Below, piece by piece: positions 1-8,124 of a stretch of DNA of 40,185 nt (the stretch's first letter is position 1; the number at the start of each line of letters is the position of its first letter). The translations under genes were made by a program, and so were the position numbers. The notes under the pieces were generated by a model. That model searched no databases, had not been told where the DNA came from, and worked only from the letters and a program-made list of their open reading frames with translations. The DNA lies in IMG/VR virus record IMGVR_UViG_3300020411_004483, positions 1 to 40,185 of that record. One strand, given 5' to 3'. The stretch comes from a virus.

Positions 1-3000
1 AGATGCATCCGACATAGACTTTCCAAGCCCAAGCATCCCAAGAGAAGCTCTTTCTACATCTGGCTTCTCTCTTCTTGGTGGGCTTAGCATTTGTGGTACA
101 CTAAATTCGTCTAAATTCATTGAAATTTTCAACTCTGTTGGTACAGACCTATCTATAAACTTCTCTTCTTTTGTTATAGCAAAAGCTCCAATCTTTGAGA
201 TCTCTTCTTTTGTATCTGTTGATATTTCTGTATCAAAATTATGTAACGTTATATAGTCTTTGCTATAATCTGCGGCTCCAACAGAGTTAAGAGTACTAAA
301 GACATCAAAGTTATTTTTAAAGTCAAATATGTTTGATCCTTTTTTATACAGATATCTAGATTTGCCAATATTTTCCGGACTAATAGTTATGGTTGCATCA
401 TCATCTATTCCATACCAATCAGGCCGGATCCATGCAGATATTGTACCTTCGTTCATATTTATATTGGAAAGAGATGGAATTGATACTGATGTATTTTCAT
501 CAAAAATCAATCCGTCATTAAACTTTCCTGAGTTAAACTTTAAAACTCCATTGTATTTTACATCTTCTGGATAAATCTGATCTCTTCCAAGAATCCAATT
601 CCCAAAGACAGACTCTGTTATATCCGGAGAAACATCAGTAAATGATTTGACCAAATCATCAAAAGCTGGAGTTGTAGGCCCCTTCGTGAAGGCCTGAAGA
701 GTGCCGGCTAAAGCAGATCTGTAAACTTCTCTGTCTGTATTTAATCCAAAATTTGCAAAATAAGGGATCTTGGTTAAAACCCCAAAGTTTTTTTCTAAAG
801 CATCTCTTAAAGCTCCATATCTATAAGATACATAATATGCGTCCCCTTCTGCCATAATATTGCTAATAGACCAGTCAATTTCATTGTCTCCATATTCATA
901 CGATACATATAGATCATCATAAGAGTATAGATAATCACAATATATACCTCCATGCCTAGCATCTACCGCAACCTTGCTTCCTGCCTTTGGAGTTTCCGTA
1001 CTTTTATACTGAACCAATACAGAATCTGCCTTGCTTAGATAGGAATCCACAGGAATTTTTATAACTGTATTTTCAGAACCTATAGAAACCTCTGCCTTTA
1101 CAATGACTTTTGCGCTTCCAACCTCAGGAGACTCTATTCCTGGCCTATTTATTGAATGCTTACTTATTGTTATAGTAGAGTGTAATTCACTCCGTGATTT
1201 TATGCTAAAATAAGCTCCATCTGAATCCATCAAGTAGTCATTAGAATCTGCAGAGGATATATCGGCACCAGACCTTATAACAATACTTGCTGTATCAGAA
1301 TCTATTGACTCTACCGCAACTATATCTAGGTCATCAATTTTGGTAACATTTAGTTTTTCATCAAAAATAACCTGATCTGTTGGCAAATGCTTTATTGAGT
1401 AAATTTTCTCAAAAGTATCATCTCTTATTACTATTTTAAAAAATCCAGAATCTTCTTTGAGCCTCGTAGAGTAATTTCTTTTCAAGTCTATAACATTTTC
1501 TCTAAAAGAATGATAGCTCTTATCATAAAGATTTCCCCCGCCCTCCTTAACTGTAAAGTTTATGTCACCCGAAGTCTTCTCCGGTATTCTTTCGGATTCG
1601 TCCTTAGATAATATGGAGCTTCCAAATAGAGAATCTTCATAAAAAACACCATTTATGTTTGTTATATTATAAGGAAGGACAACGGTATAGTCGTCTAATA
1701 TTTTATAACATTCTTTGATAGACCCATTTAAATCAAAAGCCTCTACACCCTCTGTATAGGTTGACAAAGAGCTATCTATATCATCGATGGTTAGACTGGT
1801 GCTTGTATTTTCAAACTTATTATATACAATAGAAGCATCATCAATGCTATCTGAAGAAATAATTTTTTTAGCAGCCTGTGTTATGCTAATTATATTTGGA
1901 TTATCTGTTGTTATTGAGTTATAAAAGTAATCAACAGTTCCAAAGCTATAGTCAATATCGCTTTCCACTGCCAAATATACATGTCCATGCCTATAGTCAA
2001 CGCTGTAATCTCCCGGCCTTCTAAGTCTAGATAAATTTTTGAAAAAATCATCTGAATTTTCTGCCAAAATAAGGGCTTCTAATGATGACCCCGTGGATTC
2101 AAACCCAGGATTAGACGGAATATCTTTGAAATATTTTTCTCTTAAAAAAAGCGTTTTATCTGAAAATTTTATAGATGAATTATTGAATGATCCAAGGGCA
2201 TCATTTGAGTCGTTTATAATCATATTTTTATCAAGACTAAAGACAAGTCCTTTTGGGCCTATTTTTATAGTATCTAACAAATCTGGAGTTGTAGCTGTTG
2301 AATTTATAGAAAAAGAATTAATTAAATTATTCACATCAGGCGTGCCAAAGAATTTGATTTGCAAATCTTCTATTCCGCTCTCATTTGTTGTAGATGTTAT
2401 TCTTGCAAAATAATTCTGCGAGTTATAGTCAATCATTTCCGCAGGAATTCCTGGTGAAAATTGGATATTATTATTTGAAGCATTGCCTGACACCGTTACT
2501 TCAAATGCCGGACACACATATTCTCCATGTGGATCTAAGTTTTCTAATTCAGACAAATCGAACCGTGCGTATTCATTATATTCCGTCTTAAACTCTGGTG
2601 ACCTTGTTCCGAAAAAATGAATTTCATCTTTTGTATGATAAAGAGGCTGATAAACTTCCCCTGTAGTTTGATTGTAAATCCTAAACACATCTGTAACAGG
2701 CGTCTTCGATGGCCTTATTACAAATGAAGACTCAAAATTGTTTTCAACATGCTCATTCATAACCTCAACGTGACACGGGGCAGAGTAATCTGTGCCTTCT
2801 ACAAATATTTCATCATAATTAAACTCTATACTTACTGAATCTCCTATTATTGGGCGACCAGTAGACGGATAAAGATCATTGTCTTTTATATAATAATCTA
2901 AGTTTTTTACAAAAGTATTTCTATAAGAGTAAGTCATAATTCCATTTGAGGAACCAGTGCCTTTACTAGAGTCGTCTGCCCCATAGACTATGATTTCTCC

Positions 3001-4263
3001 TGTAGAATAATCAACAGAATACTCTCCAGGCTCAGAAGGAAGCTTAGAGGAGTTAAATACCAATTCTTTTGAAAACTCTACAGGAATTTCTTCTGAGTTT
3101 TCATTTGCAAAGAAGGATATGCCGCCTGTTTCAGGTATTTCATTCAATGAATTAACAATAGGCGCATTTTCAGTAAAAAACCTTGTTATGTTAGAAGGAA
3201 TAGGTTCTGATGCAACATCTTTTATATTATAAACATCTATTGAGCTCTGATTGATGCTAATTCCAGCATCTCTATAAAGGTAAGATACATAAATTTTATC
3301 TAAAACCCTTGGTCTAGATATATTTCCAAATTCAGACAATAAGACTTGATTAGTCTTTAAGGAAGAGTGGCTAAAAGCATTTTTTTCATCATATTTATTA
3401 TTTGATAATGAATATTTATATAAATCCAGCCTATATTCCGTTCCAATGTCTCCATTGCAGTCTGCAAGATCATCTGGAGTAACAATTTTTATTGAAATAA
3501 TTTTTATAATATTTTTATTACTTAAACTTAGCAGAAATCCACTTGCGCTATTGCCCTCTGAATCAACGGAGATCTCTTCACCATCAACGTAAACCTCCTG
3601 CATAGATATTGGACTATCTGGAATTATATCATGATCTTTTATTTCTGATGCAGAAGTGTAATCTAAAGACTTATAAATTAAAGAATTATTAACTTTGTTT
3701 TTAGAAACTCTGTCTATAAGATAAGCTCCCTCGTTTGAAAGCCTATCTGTAGCCCCAGAGGCTCTTACTCTTTTTTCATCAACAATCTTAACTTCAATAT
3801 AATTATCACTCAGTATTTCGCCTATATCTTTCTGAGCTCTATATAACTCACCTGCGTGAGATTGTAATATATTTTTTATATTTGAATTTTCTAAATTATA
3901 AATTTTAGAAACATTTGCAAACATCCTATCTTTAACTGGATTTAAATTCTCTATTCCTGTAAAATATATATCTCTACTTGTATCATCGTTTATAAGCTCA
4001 TCGCCATCCTCTGCCTTAAACAATGTATCATCAGTATCTTGCAGTCTTAATACATAAAAGTTTCCAGCAATTTGCGGCCTAGTTTTTACTATAATATAAT
4101 TTTCTTCAGATGTTATGCTTAAAACTTCAAGCCCAGATACATTCCCGCTAATAGAGTCAACCTTGAAATTGCCCTTAGATAACAAAGAACTAGGCTGCTT
4201 GTTAAAAACAACCTTTAACTCTGTGCTATTAGGTATTGAAAAGAATGTAGGTCTCAATGACAT
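1..4263 (-). CDS. Large baseplate wedge / adhesion protein with LamG-like region, partial (left edge)
   Basis: The frame is open from an ATG at 4263 to base 1, giving at least 1421 residues; the stop lies outside the window. The start is 8 nt after the TAG of the gpJ-like gene, with TTAGGA as ribosome site. The N-terminal 1100 residues look beta-rich. A bead motif appears near residue 411 (GEYSVDYSTGEI) and again near 747 (GDYSVDYRHGHV). A TTGEVY motif near 530 also occurs in the neighbouring gpJ-like protein. Near 1168-1195 a helical stretch (ANFGLNTDREVYRSALAG, then KGPTTPAF) resembles segments of wedge proteins that follow gpJ. From about 1235 the sequence (FNSGKFNDGLIFDE, GTISAWIRPDW) reads like a LamG/concanavalin-type beta sandwich, which often binds glycans. 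Position after gpJ matches gpI/gp7-type wedge proteins, but it exceeds T4 gp7 (about 1030 aa). The baseplate role is inferred from context; the LamG call is moderately sure. Confidence 0.7.
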   Translation of the reverse strand, partial: MSLRPTFFSIPNSTELKVVFNKQPSSLLSKGNFKVDSISGNVSGLEVLSITSEENYIIVKTRPQIAGNFYVLRLQDTDDTLFKAEDGDELINDDTSRDIYFTGIENLNPVKDRMFANVSKIYNLENSNIKNILQSHAGELYRAQKDIGEILSDNYIEVKIVDEKRVRASGATDRLSNEGAYLIDRVSKNKVNNSLIYKSLDYTSASEIKDHDIIPDSPISMQEVYVDGEEISVDSEGNSASGFLLSLSNKNIIKIISIKIVTPDDLADCNGDIGTEYRLDLYKYSLSNNKYDEKNAFSHSSLKTNQVLLSEFGNISRPRVLDKIYVSYLYRDAGISINQSSIDVYNIKDVASEPIPSNITRFFTENAPIVNSLNEIPETGGISFFANENSEEIPVEFSKELVFNSSKLPSEPGEYSVDYSTGEIIVYGADDSSKGTGSSNGIMTYSYRNTFVKNLDYYIKDNDLYPSTGRPIIGDSVSIEFNYDEIFVEGTDYSAPCHVEVMNEHVENNFESSFVIRPSKTPVTDVFRIYNQTTGEVYQPLYHTKDEIHFFGTRSPEFKTEYNEYARFDLSELENLDPHGEYVCPAFEVTVSGNASNNNIQFSPGIPAEMIDYNSQNYFARITSTTNESGIEDLQIKFFGTPDVNNLINSFSINSTATTPDLLDTIKIGPKGLVFSLDKNMIINDSNDALGSFNNSSIKFSDKTLFLREKYFKDIPSNPGFESTGSSLEALILAENSDDFFKNLSRLRRPGDYSVDYRHGHVYLAVESDIDYSFGTVDYFYNSITTDNPNIISITQAAKKIISSDSIDDASIVYNKFENTSTSLTIDDIDSSLSTYTEGVEAFDLNGSIKECYKILDDYTVVLPYNITNINGVFYEDSLFGSSILSKDESERIPEKTSGDINFTVKEGGGNLYDKSYHSFRENVIDLKRNYSTRLKEDSGFFKIVIRDDTFEKIYSIKHLPTDQVIFDEKLNVTKIDDLDIVAVESIDSDTASIVIRSGADISSADSNDYLMDSDGAYFSIKSRSELHSTITISKHSINRPGIESPEVGSAKVIVKAEVSIGSENTVIKIPVDSYLSKADSVLVQYKSTETPKAGSKVAVDARHGGIYCDYLYSYDDLYVSYEYGDNEIDWSISNIMAEGDAYYVSYRYGALRDALEKNFGVLTKIPYFANFGLNTDREVYRSALAGTLQAFTKGPTTPAFDDLVKSFTDVSPDITESVFGNWILGRDQIYPEDVKYNGVLKFNSGKFNDGLIFDENTSVSIPSLSNINMNEGTISAWIRPDWYGIDDDATITISPENIGKSRYLYKKGSNIFDFKNNFDVFSTLNSVGAADYSKDYITLHNFDTEISTDTKEEISKIGAFAITKEEKFIDRSVPTELKISMNLDEFSVPQMLSPPRREKPDVERASLGMLGLGKSMSDAS

Positions 4264-4271
4264 TTGTGTTC

Positions 4272-7200
4272 CTAATTTATCCTAAAATCCTCTCTTGAAA
4301 CAGCTTCAAAAAGTACGGTTCCAGGAGATATTGTTTGATTGTCCAAAGCTTTGATAAAAGCCTTTCTTCCAGTTAGCCCCGTCTTATTGAATAATGATAT
4401 ATTTACAGAGTCAACACCTGACACTCCAGCTGCAGTAGATATTATATCAGAGTAGTCAACAACAGAGCCTAGCGTTGACGTACTTAATATATTACTAACG
4501 GCGTTTGAAACATTTTGCAAGATTGTTTCTGTTTCTGATAGAGCATCATCATTTATAAGGATAGTTCCAGTTACATCAACTGTTATTTCTTCCGCTTCTT
4601 TTATTAAAACATCAGCTGTAATAGGCCTAACTGCTTCTATTTGAATTGTTGAGTCTGTTATCAGCCTATTTACATTATAGGTGATAGTAATCCTCTCCCC
4701 TTCTTTTGGAGACAAAAACATATAATCAGCAAAATACGTATCGCCAACCCCAGGCTGGTTTGTTGGATTTATAAAAATTTGGCCACGTATATTTCCAGAC
4801 GGACTTCTAAATCCAGACGTTACAGAGACCCTATCTATTCTTCCGAATCTATTTGTAGTAACCTTTTTGCTAGACGATGAGAAGTATAGCTCTTCAAACG
4901 CCTCTTCATTGAACACCAAAACAGATACCCTTAGTTTTGTTCCAGAAGAAGTAGAAATTGCAGAATTCGTAGGAGTAGACGGTAATTCGAACTTAAACCC
5001 ATCTATAGACGTATCAACTGTGCACGATCCTTTATCATATGTATCTTTAGATATAGAATAGCCTAGGATGTCGTATTCTTCATCTGGGTCTGAATACTCA
5101 TCTAGCGTACAAACCTTGTCTACTCTTGCTATTCCAATTGTATCAGGAATAGAGTCAATTCCGAGAACCTCTTTTAGCTCAGACTCTAAATTAACAACTA
5201 GACCCTCCATTGATGTTCCCTCAGATATGTCAAAAACATACCTATTAAGAGTAGTTCCTGTTATCTTTATCTTTCCTGCAGATGATATTCCGGCTATAGA
5301 CACAGAGAGCTGTGTCGCTCCAAATCTTGATATGCCAGATATGCCTCCAGATGAGTCAAACTTAAAAAATAAAGGTTGATTTGTTCCAGATAGGTCAGTG
5401 GCGCTTCTGCCCAAGAGACCATTTGTCGAGGTGCCTCCTGTTATAGGAAGATTTGAAAGCTCTATAGATGGGTGAAGCGATTCTATGTCGGCAACATACT
5501 TAACGTATACCACTTCGGACCCAAAGTACATTTCGTCTACAATTTCATTAATTTCTTCTGTTTCCATAACACTTTCAGATGGGAGCGTAATCGTCTTATT
5601 GGAGTAAGATCCATCTGTGCGCTCTAGATCATATAACTCTATCTTATTATAATATACAGTTACGGCATCATCAACAGACGCCACTGCATCAGATGGTAGA
5701 AATATTGTTCTAGACGAAAAGGACCCATCTGCGGCCTTTGTAGAGTAAAGCTCCAAGCCATCTGAGTCTCTAGTTATTGATATGATGTTTGAAACCTCAT
5801 CCTCAATTACACTAAGCTCTATGCCCGCCGCTGTTGTTGTGTCTGATGTAGGTATCATTGAAATTGCTCCAGAAGCAATCTCTTTTTTATAAACAGATAG
5901 CACTTTTGAAATCCTATAGTCAACTTCTACGTTAAACTCTATTTCGCTACTATCTCTTGTTATAACAGACTCTTCTTCAAATATTCCACCGGAAGAGGTC
6001 CAGTCGATTGCATCTACTGCAGACGGATCTCTAAATTGAGATAGGCTAGATGAGTTTCCATAATCAATGTATTCATCATATACTGATCTCCAGGTATAAT
6101 TAACGCTTAAAACATCTGCGGGGGTTGGCATTGATCTTCCTGTTATCTCAATTAGCCCATCTTCATTAAGCCCCGTTTCAGAGTCTACGCCCTGAGATGC
6201 TACGACATATACCTCTCCTGTCGTTAGATTTTGAACCCTACTAACCTTAACTACTGGATAGTGATTTAGTTGGATATAATTACTGCCTGCCGTACTAACG
6301 GTTGAATTCTCTCCTATTTCGTTTATATCTCTATATACATTGTATACAGAAGAAATATCAGAGAAAGATAATGGATCAATGCTATTGCTTCCCTTTTTTA
6401 TAACGCCCTCTGCCTCTACTGTTTTTGTATTAGATACAAAGCTTATTTTATCAAAACCAAATGGGCTACCTCCAGTTTCTGGATTTAAATCTTTTTCCAA
6501 CTTGTAGTTTCCAACAATTTTTCCATCTGAATCTGTATAACTCTCTTTTAATAACCCAGATGAACTTCCAGAAACTGTTACCAGAGAATCTACAGGCTGC
6601 GCAGGCAAAGATCCTGTTTTGAAAGACAAAACCCTTCTCTCTTCAGAAGTCCTAGTCGGATCTTGACCAGACTGGCCTATAACATGATCATTTCTTTCGT
6701 CTGAAATATTCCCCGTTCCCGAAAGATCTGTAAACAAATAAGACTCTGCTACCTGCTGAACCTTTCTTCCTAATATATATACATCAACCTTCCCGCCTGT
6801 TCCTGAGTTTAAAATTCTATATGAACCATCTTCAGTTTCTATGGTCTCTGTACCGTCCCTTAGCATCAAAGAGCTTCCAGGCTCTACAACAAGCGCATCT
6901 AACACGCCTTCTACTCCCAATAGTGTATTTCTATAACCGGCAGAAGTTCCAATATTTGCACCGCTAAATACACTCAAGATTCTAGATCTAAAAGATACAT
7001 CCGTCTCCCTGTTTGTTCCTCCGCTTAATGCCAAAAGGTTTGTTACAGACGCATTAGAAGATAAGTTGCTATCAATAATCTGAAGCGATGCCACATTTCC
7101 GGTTGTCCCAGAACGCATCGCCTGAACCGGAACCTCTATGGCATATTTGCTGCTAATGCCAGCTATATTTAGAGATTTCCTCATCCTACTTGCATTTGCG

Positions 7201-7601
7201 GCAAGACGATTTTTATCAGATGATGCCATAAGATAGTTTCCTATCGTTTTGAATTTAACCCCATTTCTGGCAGTTACCGTAGTTCCGGTGGGTATTGATA
7301 CGTCTGAAGCAAGCGAATTTGTGCAAAAAACAACAACGCCGCCAGCAGGAGTTCCTGTGGCTCTAGATACTCCAAAGTTTGAGGCCAAAAGATCAAGATC
7401 TCTACCGGCTGTTGTTGCCAAAGACTGCTTCTCTGAAACTACAGCTATTGCCTTATATAGCCTTGCTATTTGATCTGCGGGAAGATCAACAAACAAGTCT
7501 CTAGCCACAGAGCCGGGCTTAGTGTCAAGATTGGGCTGAGTTAGCTTTAGCCTGTCTATTATTGTTGCAACAATCTCGCTAAATGATCTATTTGAGGCCA
7601 T
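4272..7601 (-). CDS. Baseplate wedge protein, gpJ/gp6-like (Baseplate_J family)
   Basis: This 1109-aa protein should form the baseplate wedge ring that joins hub to periphery and rearranges on contraction. Residues 1-120 show the family pattern: a helical start, TKPGSVARDLFVDLPAD, LDLLASNFGVSRATGTPAGG, and a beta segment with IPTGTTVTARNGVKFKT. Around residues 200-240 comes GGTNRETDVSFRSRI, then a GYRNTLLGVEGVLDALVV stretch typical of the core. The C-terminus (SDIISTAAGVSGVDSVNI) returns to the family core, so a beta-rich insert of roughly 700 residues splits it. T4 gp6 is about 660 aa and P2 gpJ about 300. The insert includes a tandem duplication (about 616-700) and a TTGEVY motif near 459. 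The gene starts 11 nt after the gp25-like gene with AGGAGA as SD. Family assignment is strong; the insert's function is unknown. Confidence 0.9.
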   Translation of the reverse strand: MASNRSFSEIVATIIDRLKLTQPNLDTKPGSVARDLFVDLPADQIARLYKAIAVVSEKQSLATTAGRDLDLLASNFGVSRATGTPAGGVVVFCTNSLASDVSIPTGTTVTARNGVKFKTIGNYLMASSDKNRLAANASRMRKSLNIAGISSKYAIEVPVQAMRSGTTGNVASLQIIDSNLSSNASVTNLLALSGGTNRETDVSFRSRILSVFSGANIGTSAGYRNTLLGVEGVLDALVVEPGSSLMLRDGTETIETEDGSYRILNSGTGGKVDVYILGRKVQQVAESYLFTDLSGTGNISDERNDHVIGQSGQDPTRTSEERRVLSFKTGSLPAQPVDSLVTVSGSSSGLLKESYTDSDGKIVGNYKLEKDLNPETGGSPFGFDKISFVSNTKTVEAEGVIKKGSNSIDPLSFSDISSVYNVYRDINEIGENSTVSTAGSNYIQLNHYPVVKVSRVQNLTTGEVYVVASQGVDSETGLNEDGLIEITGRSMPTPADVLSVNYTWRSVYDEYIDYGNSSSLSQFRDPSAVDAIDWTSSGGIFEEESVITRDSSEIEFNVEVDYRISKVLSVYKKEIASGAISMIPTSDTTTAAGIELSVIEDEVSNIISITRDSDGLELYSTKAADGSFSSRTIFLPSDAVASVDDAVTVYYNKIELYDLERTDGSYSNKTITLPSESVMETEEINEIVDEMYFGSEVVYVKYVADIESLHPSIELSNLPITGGTSTNGLLGRSATDLSGTNQPLFFKFDSSGGISGISRFGATQLSVSIAGISSAGKIKITGTTLNRYVFDISEGTSMEGLVVNLESELKEVLGIDSIPDTIGIARVDKVCTLDEYSDPDEEYDILGYSISKDTYDKGSCTVDTSIDGFKFELPSTPTNSAISTSSGTKLRVSVLVFNEEAFEELYFSSSSKKVTTNRFGRIDRVSVTSGFRSPSGNIRGQIFINPTNQPGVGDTYFADYMFLSPKEGERITITYNVNRLITDSTIQIEAVRPITADVLIKEAEEITVDVTGTILINDDALSETETILQNVSNAVSNILSTSTLGSVVDYSDIISTAAGVSGVDSVNISLFNKTGLTGRKAFIKALDNQTISPGTVLFEAVSREDFRIN
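5500..5760 (-). repeat. Tandem duplicated protein module inside the gpJ-like gene
   Basis: Two adjacent segments of the gpJ-like protein align by eye. Copy 1 (about residues 616-652) reads ELYSTKAADGSFSSRTIFLP and copy 2 (about 653-700) reads ELYDLERTDGSYSNKTITLP; each is followed by an acidic stretch and a short aromatic beta strand (VTVYYN, VVYVKYV). The shared pattern is ELY, five residues, DGS[FY]S, TI.LPS. Copy 2 has about 10 extra residues before its last strand. This looks like a duplicated small beta module, not a DNA-level repeat, since the codons differ. Confidence 0.7.
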
Positions 7602-7612
7602 TCTTTATTCTC

Positions 7613-8044
7613 CTAAAATAATCTAATGGTAACATTATTAGTTACTTCACTTAATTCTTGTGTTAGTACAGATACAAAAACATTATACATTCTTGGGTCC
7701 AATTCATCTCTTCCTACGGATATGTCTAATATTTCTATTATAATCTCTCCTGGAGATAACCTTTGGCGCTTTGACTGAGATCTTTGAAGCGCCATTAAAT
7801 TTCTTAAGGCTTTATTTGCAGACGATGTTAGGTCTAATTCTATAAACTTTGGATCTGCATAATGACCTATTTCTATTGCCCCAATATGACTTCCATAGTT
7901 TGGATGAAACTTATTATCTCCAATTTCTGTTAGCAGTATTTTGATAATATCTTGTTTTAATTTAGAATTGGACGTTACAGTTGATACAGAGCCCTTATCT
8001 GTTATTTTAATGTCGCCTCTATGAAGCGTTAGATCAAATGACAT
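7613..8044 (-). CDS. Baseplate wedge protein, gp25/gpW-like
   Basis: A 143-aa protein of the gp25-like (GPW_gp25) family, the small conserved wedge subunit that binds the gpJ/gp6 wedge next to the hub. Visible family features are a short N-terminal beta segment, a helix with LKQDIIKILLTEIGDNKFHPNYGSHIG (residues about 27-55, read in two pieces), and a C-terminal strand region. Length fits T4 gp25 (132 aa). The open frame continues two codons upstream to a TTG at 8050, but AGGAAGG at 8051-8057 sits 6 nt before the ATG at 8044 and would abut the TTG, so 8044 is preferred. The gene follows an 80-nt AT-rich gap, the longest here within the baseplate cluster, and is followed 11 nt later by its expected partner gpJ. 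Confidence 0.88.
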   Translation of the reverse strand: MSFDLTLHRGDIKITDKGSVSTVTSNSKLKQDIIKILLTEIGDNKFHPNYGSHIGAIEIGHYADPKFIELDLTSSANKALRNLMALQRSQSKRQRLSPGEIIIEILDISVGRDELDPRMYNVFVSVLTQELSEVTNNVTIRLF

Positions 8045-8050
8045 AATCAA

Positions 8051-8057
8051 CCTTCCT
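8051..8057 (-). promoter_or_regulatory. Ribosome binding site deciding the gp25-like start
   Basis: On the minus strand AGGAAGG lies 6 nt before ATG 8044. The alternative TTG at 8050 directly abuts the motif, which leaves no usable spacing. Confidence 0.75.
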
Positions 8058-8124
8058 ATATCTGTTTTTTACATTAAAAATAATAGAAAAATAAAGCTAT
8101 GCATTTATGCGAAAACTGTAAAAA

